From: Desmodesmus armatus
Lineage: Eukaryota; Chlorophyta; Chlorophyceae; Sphaeropleales; Scenedesmaceae
NCBI GenBank assembly: GCA_007449985.2
Contig: VIIQ02000559.1
Location: 92,501 to 156,500 of the forward strand
Direction of reading: 5' to 3'
Length of the DNA stretch: 64,000 bases
This document shows positions 21,701 through 32,000 of this stretch, piece after piece (the first letter of the stretch is position 1; each line of letters starts with the position of its first letter). The translations under genes were made by a program, and so were the position numbers. The notes beneath the pieces are model-generated. The model saw only the letters and a program-made list of their open reading frames with translations, searched no databases and was not told the DNA's origin.

Positions 21701-23885
21701 TTGCATAACGCACTATGAGGGTAATGAGGGTAGTTGTGGCTATCTTGAGGTAAAAGAAAACGCACTATAAGGTTTGCATAATGCACTAGGAGGAAGTGTG
21801 GTTAATGAGGGTGAAAATGAGATGTGATGAGGTTGAAAATGTGGGAAAACGCTGCCGATGGCATAAGTAGGTAATGCAACTCTCAGCGCGACTCGCGTGG
21901 CGCTCGAAATACCAGCCCTCTGACTCGAACCTGCTCCGACATCCTCGCTTGGCTCGGATGTCTCCGCCGGTTCTCGTCAGAGGGCTGGTATTTCTCGCTA
22001 TGCCACTCTCGTCCGCAGCTGAGAGTTGTATAACCTCTACATACGCACTGTTTGTTGTGAACGTGCACGCTGACATAGTTGCAACGCTGCCTATCAAGGC
22101 TACGGCACCACCTGCGTGACCAGTGTTGTTCTCCATGGTTGTGTTCACCAACTCAACCACTGACGACCAGGACCCTGCAAGCACCACCGCAAGTCAGAGT
22201 CTGACAGTCAGACACCATGAGAGAGGATTGAAAAGAGGGGCCTGCTGCCAGCCTGGCATTTTTGGTGAAGGCTGGCAGCAGCTTGCAAAGAATCAAAGCA
22301 TTGCTGAGCCTGCCTTTCAGCGGGCGCGGCACGCTTGATGCCGCATCAAGCGTGCCCCGCCCGCTGAATGCATGCATAGTATGCATGCATGCCACTTGAT
22401 TGTCACCAGTTGAAAACCTGCCCGTGGATTTTGACAATGAGGGTTTCAGTGCCACTGCTGAATTCTACCATGTGCTCACCCACCGTATATGGTTCCCCTC
22501 AGCACGGTGTTGTTTGCAAACATGGCCTTCCGTGCTGTGAAGGTGCTGTGTGCAAGGAGCGCCAACCCCATAGTGGCTGTATTGTTGATGAACCCGCCTC
22601 CAAGCCATTCTGCTGAAAGGCCACCACCAATCATCAACACCTGCAACAACTTGGTGGCAGCACCTGGTGATGCTTTGCACACTGCCAGCACCAAGCCTGG
22701 GTACTCAGTTCTGTGAATGTGCAGCAGCGTGACGCGCCCAAACCTTCCCTGCCTGCTTCACCGCTAAGACTGTCTTTAGAAAAGGCATCCAGTGCTGCAC
22801 AGTGCCGCGTGACTAGCGTGCCACCGTGCTGCTCTGCACTAGTGTTGATCAGTGCTTGTGCAGTCACTGCACAAGCGGCACAAGTACTTGTCACCGCATG
22901 CATGCATATGCAGCCGATGTGACATGCCACCACAAGTTGCACGCGCCCAAGATGTGAAGCGCGTACTAGTTGTTCCACCATCCAACTGCTTACCGGTGAT
23001 GAGTCCTTGGGATCAGGAGTGAGCCTGGGGTCCCGGTCGACATTCTGAATCCTTGCATCCTGAAAACCCACATGGCAGTCAGGACCACCATGGAAGTACA
23101 GGAGGGGTGTCATCACCCGCCTGCTTTCCATCTTCTGGCCATCAGGGCCTTGAAATAGTACACCGCGTCATCTGTTCTGTTGAGAGGATCCTTGACACTA
23201 TGCTTGGGAGTCACTGGGAGTTGTGCAAGTGCCATGTTGCCCTTGGCAGTGCCACATGTGAAGCCGCCCATGTCGTGGCAGTACACCGTCAGGTTGCAGC
23301 TGTTGGATGCATTGGTTGTACTGCAGGACAAGCTGATGACCTGCAGGTGCATGACAACATAACCTTGAGCCACAACAGCTTGAGGGTGCACGTGAATTGC
23401 TGCCAGCGGCGGTTGTGGGTGGTGCAGATGCCAAAGGTGCCCACCCCTTTGAGCTCAAACCCCACAAGGGGCAAGCCGTACCACCAGCACCAGATGAAGC
23501 GTGCAGTCACAATGCCCAGGGGCATGCCTTCTTCATCAGGACTGATTGCTCGTGACGACTGCTGTTCCAGGGCCCTCCTTCAACCCCGACCCCACCAAGG
23601 TGGTGCAGCCTCCCCCCCCCCCCCCCCAACCCCCAAGCAGCCCCCCCCCCTCCCCCATGCCATGATGGGGTGTGCACCCCTGGTCCTAGCGCTACCCTCC
23701 TGGCAGGAACACTCTCAACAGCAGTGTCAGTCCATTACCTTGTCTGTACCATCCACATACAGCTCGCATTCGTGAGTCGTTGGCTTGGCCACAGCTTGCT
23801 GACTGTGACACAAAAAGCACAGCACCAACAGTCCCAGAGCTCCGTGGACCAGCCTGGATGTGATGTGCCCAGGCCGTTGCGCCAT
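15734..23885 (-). CDS. secreted/membrane beta-helix protein with cysteine-rich repeats (multi-exon, boundaries approximate)
   Basis: Exon 1 (23885-23739) starts at ATG and encodes a clear signal peptide (ALGLLVLCFLCHSQQAVA) ending at a GTAATG donor. Further minus-strand coding blocks are about 23391-22994 (donor GTAAGC), 22694-22490, 22190-22035, 19868-19329, 19262-19050, 17923-17672, 17660-17391, 17335-16890, 16540-16360 and 16130-15734. Many blocks repeat GGA/GGG turns with N-glycosylation sites (GHAGGAVAL, HGGGLYMG, AMGGALVA), as in Pmp-like right-handed beta-helix proteins. The block near 17000 has CEQCAAGTYS, a GCC2/GCC3-type cysteine repeat. The last block has an EGF-like run (GYYGLFCGTCLKGYG) and then a membrane segment (GLWVFYWSILTFWYAF). 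Such proteins are numerous in chlorophyte algae and lie at the cell surface; their function is unknown. The coding frame runs into the TRIM at 15728, so the 3' end is missing or displaced and the locus may be a pseudogene. Confidence 0.6.
17939..17963. repeat. (AGTAC)n microsatellite
   Basis: Five tandem AGTAC units just outside the acceptor of a beta-helix exon. Confidence 0.8.
17985..18900. other. intron of the beta-helix gene, no coding signal
   Basis: The stretch between coding blocks holds a C-rich/G-rich imperfect inverted stretch near 18010-18035 (CCCCCCTCCCCCCCGCAGG with GGGGGGAGGG). No open frame has a recognisable motif. Confidence 0.4.
19960..20630. repeat. minisatellite of 9-bp units (CATCTCCCT / CATCCCCCA)
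   Basis: About 650 bp of two interleaved 9-bp variants inside an intron of the beta-helix gene. All three forward and all three reverse frames stay open over long stretches because the unit length is a multiple of three. The resulting Pro/His/Ser or Gly/Asp/Glu frames are not genes. Confidence 0.9.
20697..21131 (-). CDS. Met/Gln/Pro-rich ORF captured inside the minisatellite block
   Basis: A 144-codon frame with an ATG start lies between two minisatellite stretches. It opens with Met/Gln and a Pro run (encoded by the poly-G tract at 21079-21104). It is then rich in Ala, Met, His and Gln (GMAGMQPVLYPHQSAG, HPAGMGMGMMAMG) and ends at a stop at 20697. The composition is like the disordered C terminus of a nuclear RNA-binding or transcription protein and unlike the repeats around it. 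No domain is visible. It could be a captured exon or retrocopy fragment; expression is unknown. Confidence 0.35.
   Translation of the reverse strand: MHMQQPQYQPPPPPPPPPGSSTPSSSSIMMQSSALMAAPAGAMQLPHSFAHHEHQQQAGSGPQAPVASGIQQQMVRGGPMLHPHLQIMAAASAAGMAGMQPVLYPHQSAGMPQLFHPAGMGMGMMAMGISTHNKHANRQPHLHK
21140..21500. repeat. diverged minisatellite, same unit as 19960-20630
   Basis: CTCCCTCA/CCCCCTCA-type units, less regular than the main block. Confidence 0.7.
21558..21655. repeat. minisatellite in reversed orientation
   Basis: GATGAGGGAGATGTGGGG units, the complement of the main block. With 19960-20630 they could form a long stem in RNA. Confidence 0.8.
21871..22034. mobile_element. foldback/MITE-like element, about 164 bp
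   Basis: The sequence is almost wholly self-complementary. CAACTCTCAGC at the left pairs with GCTGAGAGTTG at the right, AAATACCAGCCCTCTGA pairs with TCAGAGGGCTGGTATTT, and GACATCC pairs with GGATGTC at the centre. It lies at the edge of a beta-helix coding block. No clear target duplication was found. Confidence 0.75.
22317..22366. repeat. 24-bp inverted repeat (short hairpin)
   Basis: CAGCGGGCGCGGCACGCTTG and its complement with one mismatch meet with almost no loop. TGCATGCATAGTATGCATGCA follows, a second small palindrome. Confidence 0.75.
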
Positions 23886-26800
23886 AGAAGACTTCGTGTC
23901 TCTTGAGTTTGTCAAGATGCGACCATAAGAAGCGCGTGCGTGGACTTGAAACAACCCTTTTGTCTGGTCAACCGCTGGCTACAGCTGCAGTTGTGACTAA
24001 AGGTCAATAGATGATCAACGCACGCCCTTCACTGCCTTTACAAGTGGTCGTGAGCCCGGTCTCCAGCGTAAACAGCCATGGTCGGCAAAGTGACCTTCCC
24101 ACCGTCCTTCCTACAGCCCTGCAACCGCTGAAAACCCAAGCATGGCGCGCACAGGCGAAGTAATTGTGGTGCAGTGCCAACCTTACTTGTAAGCGCTGCC
24201 TGAGAGGGGTGCTGAAGGCCCCTGTACGTGTCACAGCAGTTGGCAACCGTCATATGGCAACAGTGGATGCAGATTGTGTCTTGCATTGTTCCTGGGCACT
24301 TTTGGACAGTGACCATACAGGTTTAGTGCCACAAACCCGGGTGGGCAGTGCAGCACCATCTGCTATACCCTTTGAAGGGGGGGGGGGCAGCCTGGGCACT
24401 GGAACCTGGGGCCAGGGGCCTGCTGATTGGCCTGCTTCCGCAGCAAAAGCTGTCACAGCCCATGAGCACTGATGTGTTCACTGCCAACGCTACCTTTGTG
24501 GTTCAAGGTTTGCCAACTGTGTCTGCTCGAGGTAACACAACAGAACATGAGCATCGGGGCTCCCGTCACCTTGTGGAAGACATGCACATACAGGCACTGG
24601 CTTTGCAGGTGGCCAGGAGTTGGTTTTGCATGGCTGAATGTGGCAGCCAGCCCAAGCCGTGTTGAGCAGATATCTAGATGGTACAGACTCCAGTAGTGCC
24701 ATTAGCAGCATCTGACTGCTTCAGTGAAGGATGATTATGTCATGCAGCCCCAACCCCAGCTGAAACACCAGCTCAGTTTTCAGCTGACCCAAAGGGGCCC
24801 ATGGGGGGTGTGCCCTGCCATTGGATGCCTTCCGTCAACGTCATTATCGTGACAAAGCAACGCGTGACGCCACACACCAGCTTTGCACATTCAGTGCTCC
24901 AGACCTCAACTTTTCCTCTTACAACGTGCAACTCTCTGGCCTGTCCTGGCATAGAAGAACTGCTGGCTTTGCACTGTGGCATCCCATCTTGGGGTGACTG
25001 CTCACGGCATGGCACAGCACCAACAGCATCCAGGCGCCAACACACAGATCGCCAACGACCCAACTGCATGCCGAGTGACCCGATAAGATCGACTGATCAA
25101 CCTCAGAGCTGACTGGCAAACCACATGCGTGTGTGGTTGCCAGACCAGATTGGACGTGACAACGTACATAAGACCACCTGAAAGGCCTGATGTGGTGCCA
25201 GACCGCCTATGTATGTTCCCAGCAGGCAGCCAAGCAGCCTGCCGAAGGCACATAAAGTAATCCAACTTGACGAATTGTTTCGCACACGAGAGCCCTGAAA
25301 AGCTTGGAAGTACATGCAACTGGCATGTACATGAATGCAGTCGCACTGCTGAACACTGCTATGTCAGATGGCCTCTGGGCACATCGCGCGACGTGAAGCA
25401 GACATTAAGAACACTATCACTGCGGCAGTGCCTTGAGGCAAACACCTGGGGAATGCACGGCCCCTTGATATGTACGACAGGCACTGGATGCAACTGTGCA
25501 AACGTTGCACAAGTTGTGTGTAGTGTGTAAGGGCAGTAGTAGTGAGCACTGCAATTCTCACAATGGGGGCTGATGCCACAGAAGGGCAGCAGCATGCATT
25601 GGGAGTGGCAGCCAATTTCATAAGGAGTGAGAGGCAGGAGGCATGCTGTGCCAAGTGACACTCAAGAGGCAGGCAGCACGGCTGCAGCCAACTGGTTGTG
25701 GTTGTGTGTAAATGAGCAGATGTGATGTAAAAGCACCACACCGACAGCTTCTCAACATGCTTCAGCAACGCTCGTGACACCATGATAAAAGCAAACAACG
25801 AGGACCACTGCAGGGTGATGCACTGACGCTTCAAGCCTGCTGTTCACTGCAATCCAGAACCTGCCCGACCTACAGGTCACTTACTGCTACTAGCAGCTGG
25901 TGGCTGCAAGTGCAGCAGCAACACTACACTCTACAATGACCAAACCACACAAAGCTACTGAACCCAAGCAGTCACATAACAGATTGTAACAAGGTGGTGC
26001 CCTTTGACAGCAAACCTACACTGACACACAAGGCACTCGTGGCCATGACAGCCCGATTTTGCCTGACCCTGTGGTTTTGTCATGTTGCTCAGTGGCCAGA
26101 ACTGCCAGGCGCAGCTAAAGCGTCATGCCACGACATGCACGGCAAACACTGTCTGCCACACGTACTGTCTCAGCACAACACAAGGTGCTTGGCGCTTCCC
26201 CGTGTACTGCCCACCTAGCAACAGAACCAGTCTCCCAAGCTGCTAGGTACTCACCACAGCACAGGCACCACCCTGATCTGCCTGGCATACAACTACAACA
26301 CACAGCCCTACAGTGACAGCCCCCAACATCAGCTCAGCCGGGCTTGCAGCAGGGCCGTACAAGGTCGTTCGCGTGCACCCCTAGCTCAGCCTGAGGGTGC
26401 AATCGTCAATCCAGTGCAGCCACACTGGTGACACACCCTTTGTCATCCACACGACCACCCATCTCATACTGTAAGCGAACCAAAAACTGCCCAACCCACA
26501 TCACAACGCCCCCATCTCACTGCAGCCACTTTCTGACAGTGGCCGATGCCGTTGAATTTGTGCATGGCAACAATGCCATGGAAGTATCCCTCAACGAACT
26601 AGATGTGCACCACCCCCAGCACTGCCATGTGCCCATCAGCCAGCCACAAGAAGCTTATCGGAAAGAAGCCCAACAGTGCGCTGCCTTGCATGTGGCTTCA
26701 TTGACAAGACAGCAACCTGCACCCTACTGTCTCCCAAATCCACCAACATCACTGATTGAAGTCTGATGCCAACAACACACCACCTGCACAGAAGAGGGCT

Positions 26801-29010
26801 ACTGTGTCAGACACTCAGTGCAGTGGTTAGCTGAAAGCAGCAGCCCCAGACATCACATGGCCAAGGCAGAGAAACATGCATTCCAATCAAGTATAGCCCA
26901 AAATTGCATCCTGAGGATGAGGTTGCATCCTGAGCTCAATCAATCAATCAGGAAAACTACAGGAATTTGACAGCATTGAGGTTTAAACGATGCAACACCT
27001 GTTGTCTCATGGGACAACATAACTCTCTAAGATACGTTTAGGAGCACACCTTTGGGCATCAAGCAGAAGGAGATCAGGCATTTGAACAGGAACTCCCTGC
27101 AGTACCAATGCATTGTACTGCTCACTCCTGCAGGCTGCAGTCCCACAGTCTACCAAACCACTAAACAGCGCAGTCCCACATAGCAAGCTTGGCAGTATCA
27201 CCACGCCCTTAGGAAGTGTGCCATCAGTGCAAGCATCTGTGATGACACATCAAGCCAATCATCAACTACAGCAACATGCAATTCGCCTTGGCGCCTTCTG
27301 TAGCTGCCTGCAGCGAGGGCAAGCACTGGCCTGACCCAACCAAACTATGACATCATATTCAAAAGGCCTGAGCAAAATTGACATGCAATACAACCTGGTA
27401 ACTCTGTAGGTTACAAGGTCGTGAACCCCTGTTGATGACCATTGCAAACCACCTTTGACGGCACCAACCATTCTGAAAGCTAGTACCAGATGCAAGTGCA
27501 GGTATACCCCGCACTTCGAAAGTGCAGGAACCGGACTGTGCACCTTCAAGGGGAAGTAGGACTGGTCAGCACGAACCACACAAACACAAGGAAAGTGACG
27601 ACTGCTGCCCACGGCATTGGTACAGTGAGCAATTTGTATATTCAACAGTGCCGGCATTATCACTGTGATGGACATGTATGCTGCGGACGCCACACAGGAT
27701 GGCGGCAGAACTAAATAGCAGCTACCAGCTATTCATAAAGCGCACAACAACCGCATTGACCTCACCCAGCAAAATGCAGTTGGCTCCCAAGGCTCCGACC
27801 CCCCATTGAAAAGGGGGCCACGAGGCCCAAGCACTAGCAGAAACCCTTTGACGACAGTGCGAGGTATGTGCTATTGGGAAGCTGTAAGTACAATGTGAAC
27901 AACCCAAGTCATTCCAAGTGTGACATCGTGAATATTCCCCTGACAGACACTGCACTCAGCAGGCACCAAGCATACAAAAGAACACTTTCACACGTGGCGT
28001 GTCGTGTGCAGAGGATCCAACCCACAGAGTGCAGTGATTAGCTGACACAACTGCTCATGTCACATGAGCAGTGCAGCAAGTGTGGGGGCCACAAAGGCAT
28101 GCAGGGCGACGCAGTGCCACACGGGCTCCAACGTCCAGACACCATTTCAAACCACAGCAGACATGATTTCAATCTGAAAGTCCCATCTGAAAGTCCCACC
28201 AGTAACTGTGGCTGTTGTAGACAGGCCCCAAGAAACCATCTAGTGAGAGGCACAAATGGTGCTCACAAAAAACAATTGCTAACCCACAGCGACCAACAGA
28301 CCTCAATGCACCAAGACGCTGCTAGCAGATGCCAGTCCTTGGCTCCAATGCTGCCGTCAGAGCACCTGAAAGCAACTGTGTGTGCCTGCTCGCAAGCTGC
28401 ATGCAGCAACCGCGTGTGCAATTCAAACTCATCATTTTCTCTTTGACAGACAGACGCTTCATCACACCACCCGAGACAGGAACCTTCGGCACAAGTCCCA
28501 ACCAGTATGACAGCACCAACCACTATGACAGCACAATTTGGTTTTTGCAGACGCTGCCTGGTGTTGCAGCGACACAAACTCTTCCACACTAAACCCACAA
28601 CGCCCATAAGGCCACAACAGCATACCCCATGTTGGCAGCAGCGCCCATGGACCACACAGCATTCCAGCATCTCACAACCCACATCATGTGGGCAGAGCCA
28701 CATACACAGGTGACGCCCAGCCTGGTCCCACACACAGATGGCGGTCACTGCTCACGTGTTGGAGAAGAACACACCACAAATCAGTGTGCCGTGCAAGCGG
28801 ATAGTCCTTGCAGATAGTCCTTGCCCCCTAGCAACACAGCGCGCACAGCAACTGCCAGTCCTCTGCCTTTCACCCACGCCTCTGTGCCCCACTTTTACAC
28901 ACCACCGTAACCGTTGCACCCCACTTTCAAGCTCCAAATCATCTCCACATGTCTGCATGGTTTTCAGGTGCCTCAAGCCCAACAGCTGCAGCCACAGCTG
29001 CTGCAGGCTG
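23886..29010. other. about 5 kb without a supportable gene
   Basis: Upstream of the beta-helix gene and downstream of the next gene. Open frames are short and mostly start without ATG. The longest (28263-28748 minus, about 161 codons, and 27262-27693 minus, about 143) are rich in Cys, Trp and Val with no motif I recognise. Possible contents are transposon remnants, a decayed beta-helix paralogue (a fragment near 24790-24960 minus resembles one weakly) or non-coding RNA. Homopolymer C/G runs occur at 23612-23650 and 24369-24380. Confidence 0.4.
28895..28899 (-). terminator. TGTAA poly(A) signal of the 29-34.5 kb gene
   Basis: TGTAA on the minus strand (TTACA at 28895-28899), 112 bases past the stop at 29011. 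TGTAA is the usual poly(A) signal of chlorophyte algae. Confidence 0.5.
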
Positions 29011-32000
29011 CTACCCTGCCTTGCTGGTGCTGCCCCCTTCAGCCAGGCACTGCAGCAGAGTGTAGTCAGGCCAGAAGGGGTAGGAGGCGACCAGCAGCTT
29101 GACCTTCTGCACAAGGGTCAGGGGAGACTGCGGCAGCACAAACACAGCACGCAGGACAGCAAGCGCTGAGCCCAATCAACTGCGTGATGCGCACTGGGCA
29201 AAGCCTTTGCCTAATCAATTGCTGCGCAGTGCCAAGAAGAAGCATGTGAGCTGCTACAGCGCCTTGAGCCAGCAACCACACCTGCCTCCTGTGCATCAGC
29301 AGCTCATATTGCTGCATCATGATACCAAACTGAGTTAAAAACTACAACTTCACCCCCGGAAAATGAAGAGCCGACACTGCGCCACATGCTCAGCTACAGC
29401 ACCAAGAACTGAAACACAATCTCAGAACCATCTATTTCAGATGCGCCAAGGCTCACCTTGCTCCCCCACAGCAGCCTGCAGGTCTCCAGCAGCACTCCAT
29501 AGTCCGCCGCCAAGCTGTCACTGATGCCAGACACCAGATCTTCTGTAACTGCAGCAGCAGACTCCCCCTGAAAACACGAATCAAACCAGGCCACTCCCTG
29601 CAGGCCACCTGTGGCCCAGATCTGCTGCTGCAGGCCCAGCACTAGCTCCTGCCGCCTGGCCGCAAAGGGCGCATGTGCGTTCTGCAGCCCCGCCCATAGC
29701 AGCCGCAGCTGCTCCTGCTGGGCGGGCGTGAGCAGCAGGTGCTCCCTCGCTCGCTTCCAGTGCTCTGGAGATGCATGCACTGCCTGCGCAAACTGCCTGT
29801 CTGCCGCTGCTGCTGGTGCTGAGGTCCCCGCCTGCGCGGCCGCTGCTGCAGGAGAGCTGGTTCCCGCCGTTTCCATGCCAGCACACCCTCCCACCATGCA
29901 GGCACCGTCTGCTGTCTCGTCCAGAAGCAGCGCCATCATGCTGCATGGCGAGCGCTGCCCTGCGTCCACAGCACCAGCCCCTGCTGTAGTGCTGCCCACA
30001 GGGTCACGCCTGCAACAGCAAGGGCAGTACGCCACCCGGGGCCCAAAGCAGCGGTACAGCAGGGAGGGCCCAGACAGGGCCACATTCTGGAACAGGCTCC
30101 ACAGGGAGTCAACCAGGGTGCCTGCAGAGCGCTGCGCTGCATCCACGGATGCAGACACCCCGAGACTGCCCACCCTGCCCTGCTGTAGCTGCTCCATGGC
30201 CTGGCCCAGCTGCTGCTGCAGCAGGGGACCATCCAGTTGCTGCTGTGGCATCAGGTTTGCATAGCCTATCTGCTGCTGCTGCTGCTGCTGCGGCAGCGGC
30301 GGCAGTGTGAGTGACGGGACGTCGGAGGAAGAAAAGGCGCTGAACAGCAACCTCATGTCTGACTCTGTGAGTGTCAAGTGGCTGCTGACGTCCACCTTTG
30401 CATGTTTGGCCTGGGGAGGATGCAGCGACAGGCTGGTGCTGAGCAGGAGGCCGAGGTCAGCACAGACCTCCTTTCCAGCTGCTGCTGCTGCTACACCCCT
30501 GCGCCTTTTTACCCCGTGGGACCCTGAAGAGCTGCTGGAGTGGTCAGGCGTGTCGGAACCTGCATGGGAAGGTGGAAGAGGGTGCGCAAGAACGGGTGTG
30601 TATGGATGCTTGAGGGGCACGGACAGCTGGTATGTGTTGCAGTCACACTGGCAGGGCTACATAGCTGTGAGTACTGCTGATGCTTGCAAAAGATCAGCAA
30701 GACACGCTGCGTGAGCTGTACTTTCAAAGCAGGACAAAATGACCAGCTTCGTGCACAACACAGCACACAGCTATCTGCACCACTGCACAGCAGCTTGGTC
30801 ACATGCAGTCGCGTACCTGAGGTGGGAGAGGAGACATCATCCTCATCGTCATCATCAGGGACCCGTATGCTGCTGAGACAGGCGCCCAACGGCAGGCTGA
30901 GTGCTGACAGCGCTGCTGCCTCTGCGTTCTGCTGCACACTCGCGCCAGCCCTGCATGCAGGAACTCCTGCACCCTGGCCTGCTGCTGTGCTGGCAGCTGC
31001 TGCGCCGGCCTCTGTAGCAAAAGGGCTCAGCAGCCCATCCTCACCCAGGAGCTCCCTAGCCGTGAGCTGTGACTGCACCCGGGCCTCTCCTGCTGGCTGT
31101 GCTGGCCCTGCTGGTGCTCCTGGGGCCTGTACAGTGGTGTGCTGTTGGTGCTGAGGCAGCGCTGCACAGCAGTTGGTGCTGTTGCTGGACGGTGCCAGCA
31201 CAGGCAGCAGATCCACCAACTGGCTGAGGGTGGTTGTCCAGCTGGCTTGCACAGCAGCAGCGAGGGCAGCAAGGCTGGCATCGTCCTGCAAGCCTGCAGG
31301 ACTTGCCACAGCAGCTGCTGCAGGACCGCTGGTAGCTGCTGGCTGGCTGGCAGTAGCCGTGGCAGCAGCTGTGGCAGCAAGGCTGTGAGGCGGGGTAGCT
31401 TGGCGCTGCAGCTGGCGAGCCAGGGCGGCGTCGTAGGCATCGGACACCTCTGTCCAACGCTTCTGCAGGATGGTGTTGAGTGACACCTCTGCTTGGTACT
31501 GGGTCAGCAGCTCCTGCAGAATGAGCAGACACCACAAAACAGAGCTGAGACATGGCGCCCAGGACAGTTGGCTGCATTGACACCTTGACTGAGTGATGGA
31601 CTGACTGGCAACTGTCATCCTGTTGCAGCTTGAGGCGTTGCAGCGCAAGCCTAGCAGCACTCTGTGGGTTTGTGTTGTTACCTCAGCACGCGCCAGCTTG
31701 CAGCAAGAGAAAGCAGCATGGCGCCAAACCCACAACCCAGCAAGTGCGCACCCATCTGTGTTTAGCTCCAGCACTGCTGCGCCAATACTACCTGCCCCCC
31801 AGGGGGGGGGCTCTAAGGTTCTTTTCGGACACTATGCTAAGAAGTTGAAAGTGGGACCCCCCACCCACCCACCCACCCCCCCTAAATGCCCTCTGATCGC
31901 CTTGTAGCTGGCCTATGCAAGGTCTAGAGTGTTATGGTATATATTCAACATGTTCCTGAGGTACTCAGATGGCCACAAGAGTGTTGCTGTGTTCTATCAG

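Noticed and set aside
29394..29456. ORF extension ending FQFLVL as the C terminus of the 29-34.5 kb gene
   Set aside because: A consensus GTGAGC donor at 29456 in phase with an acceptor at 29107 gives a more protein-like terminal exon followed by TGTAA.
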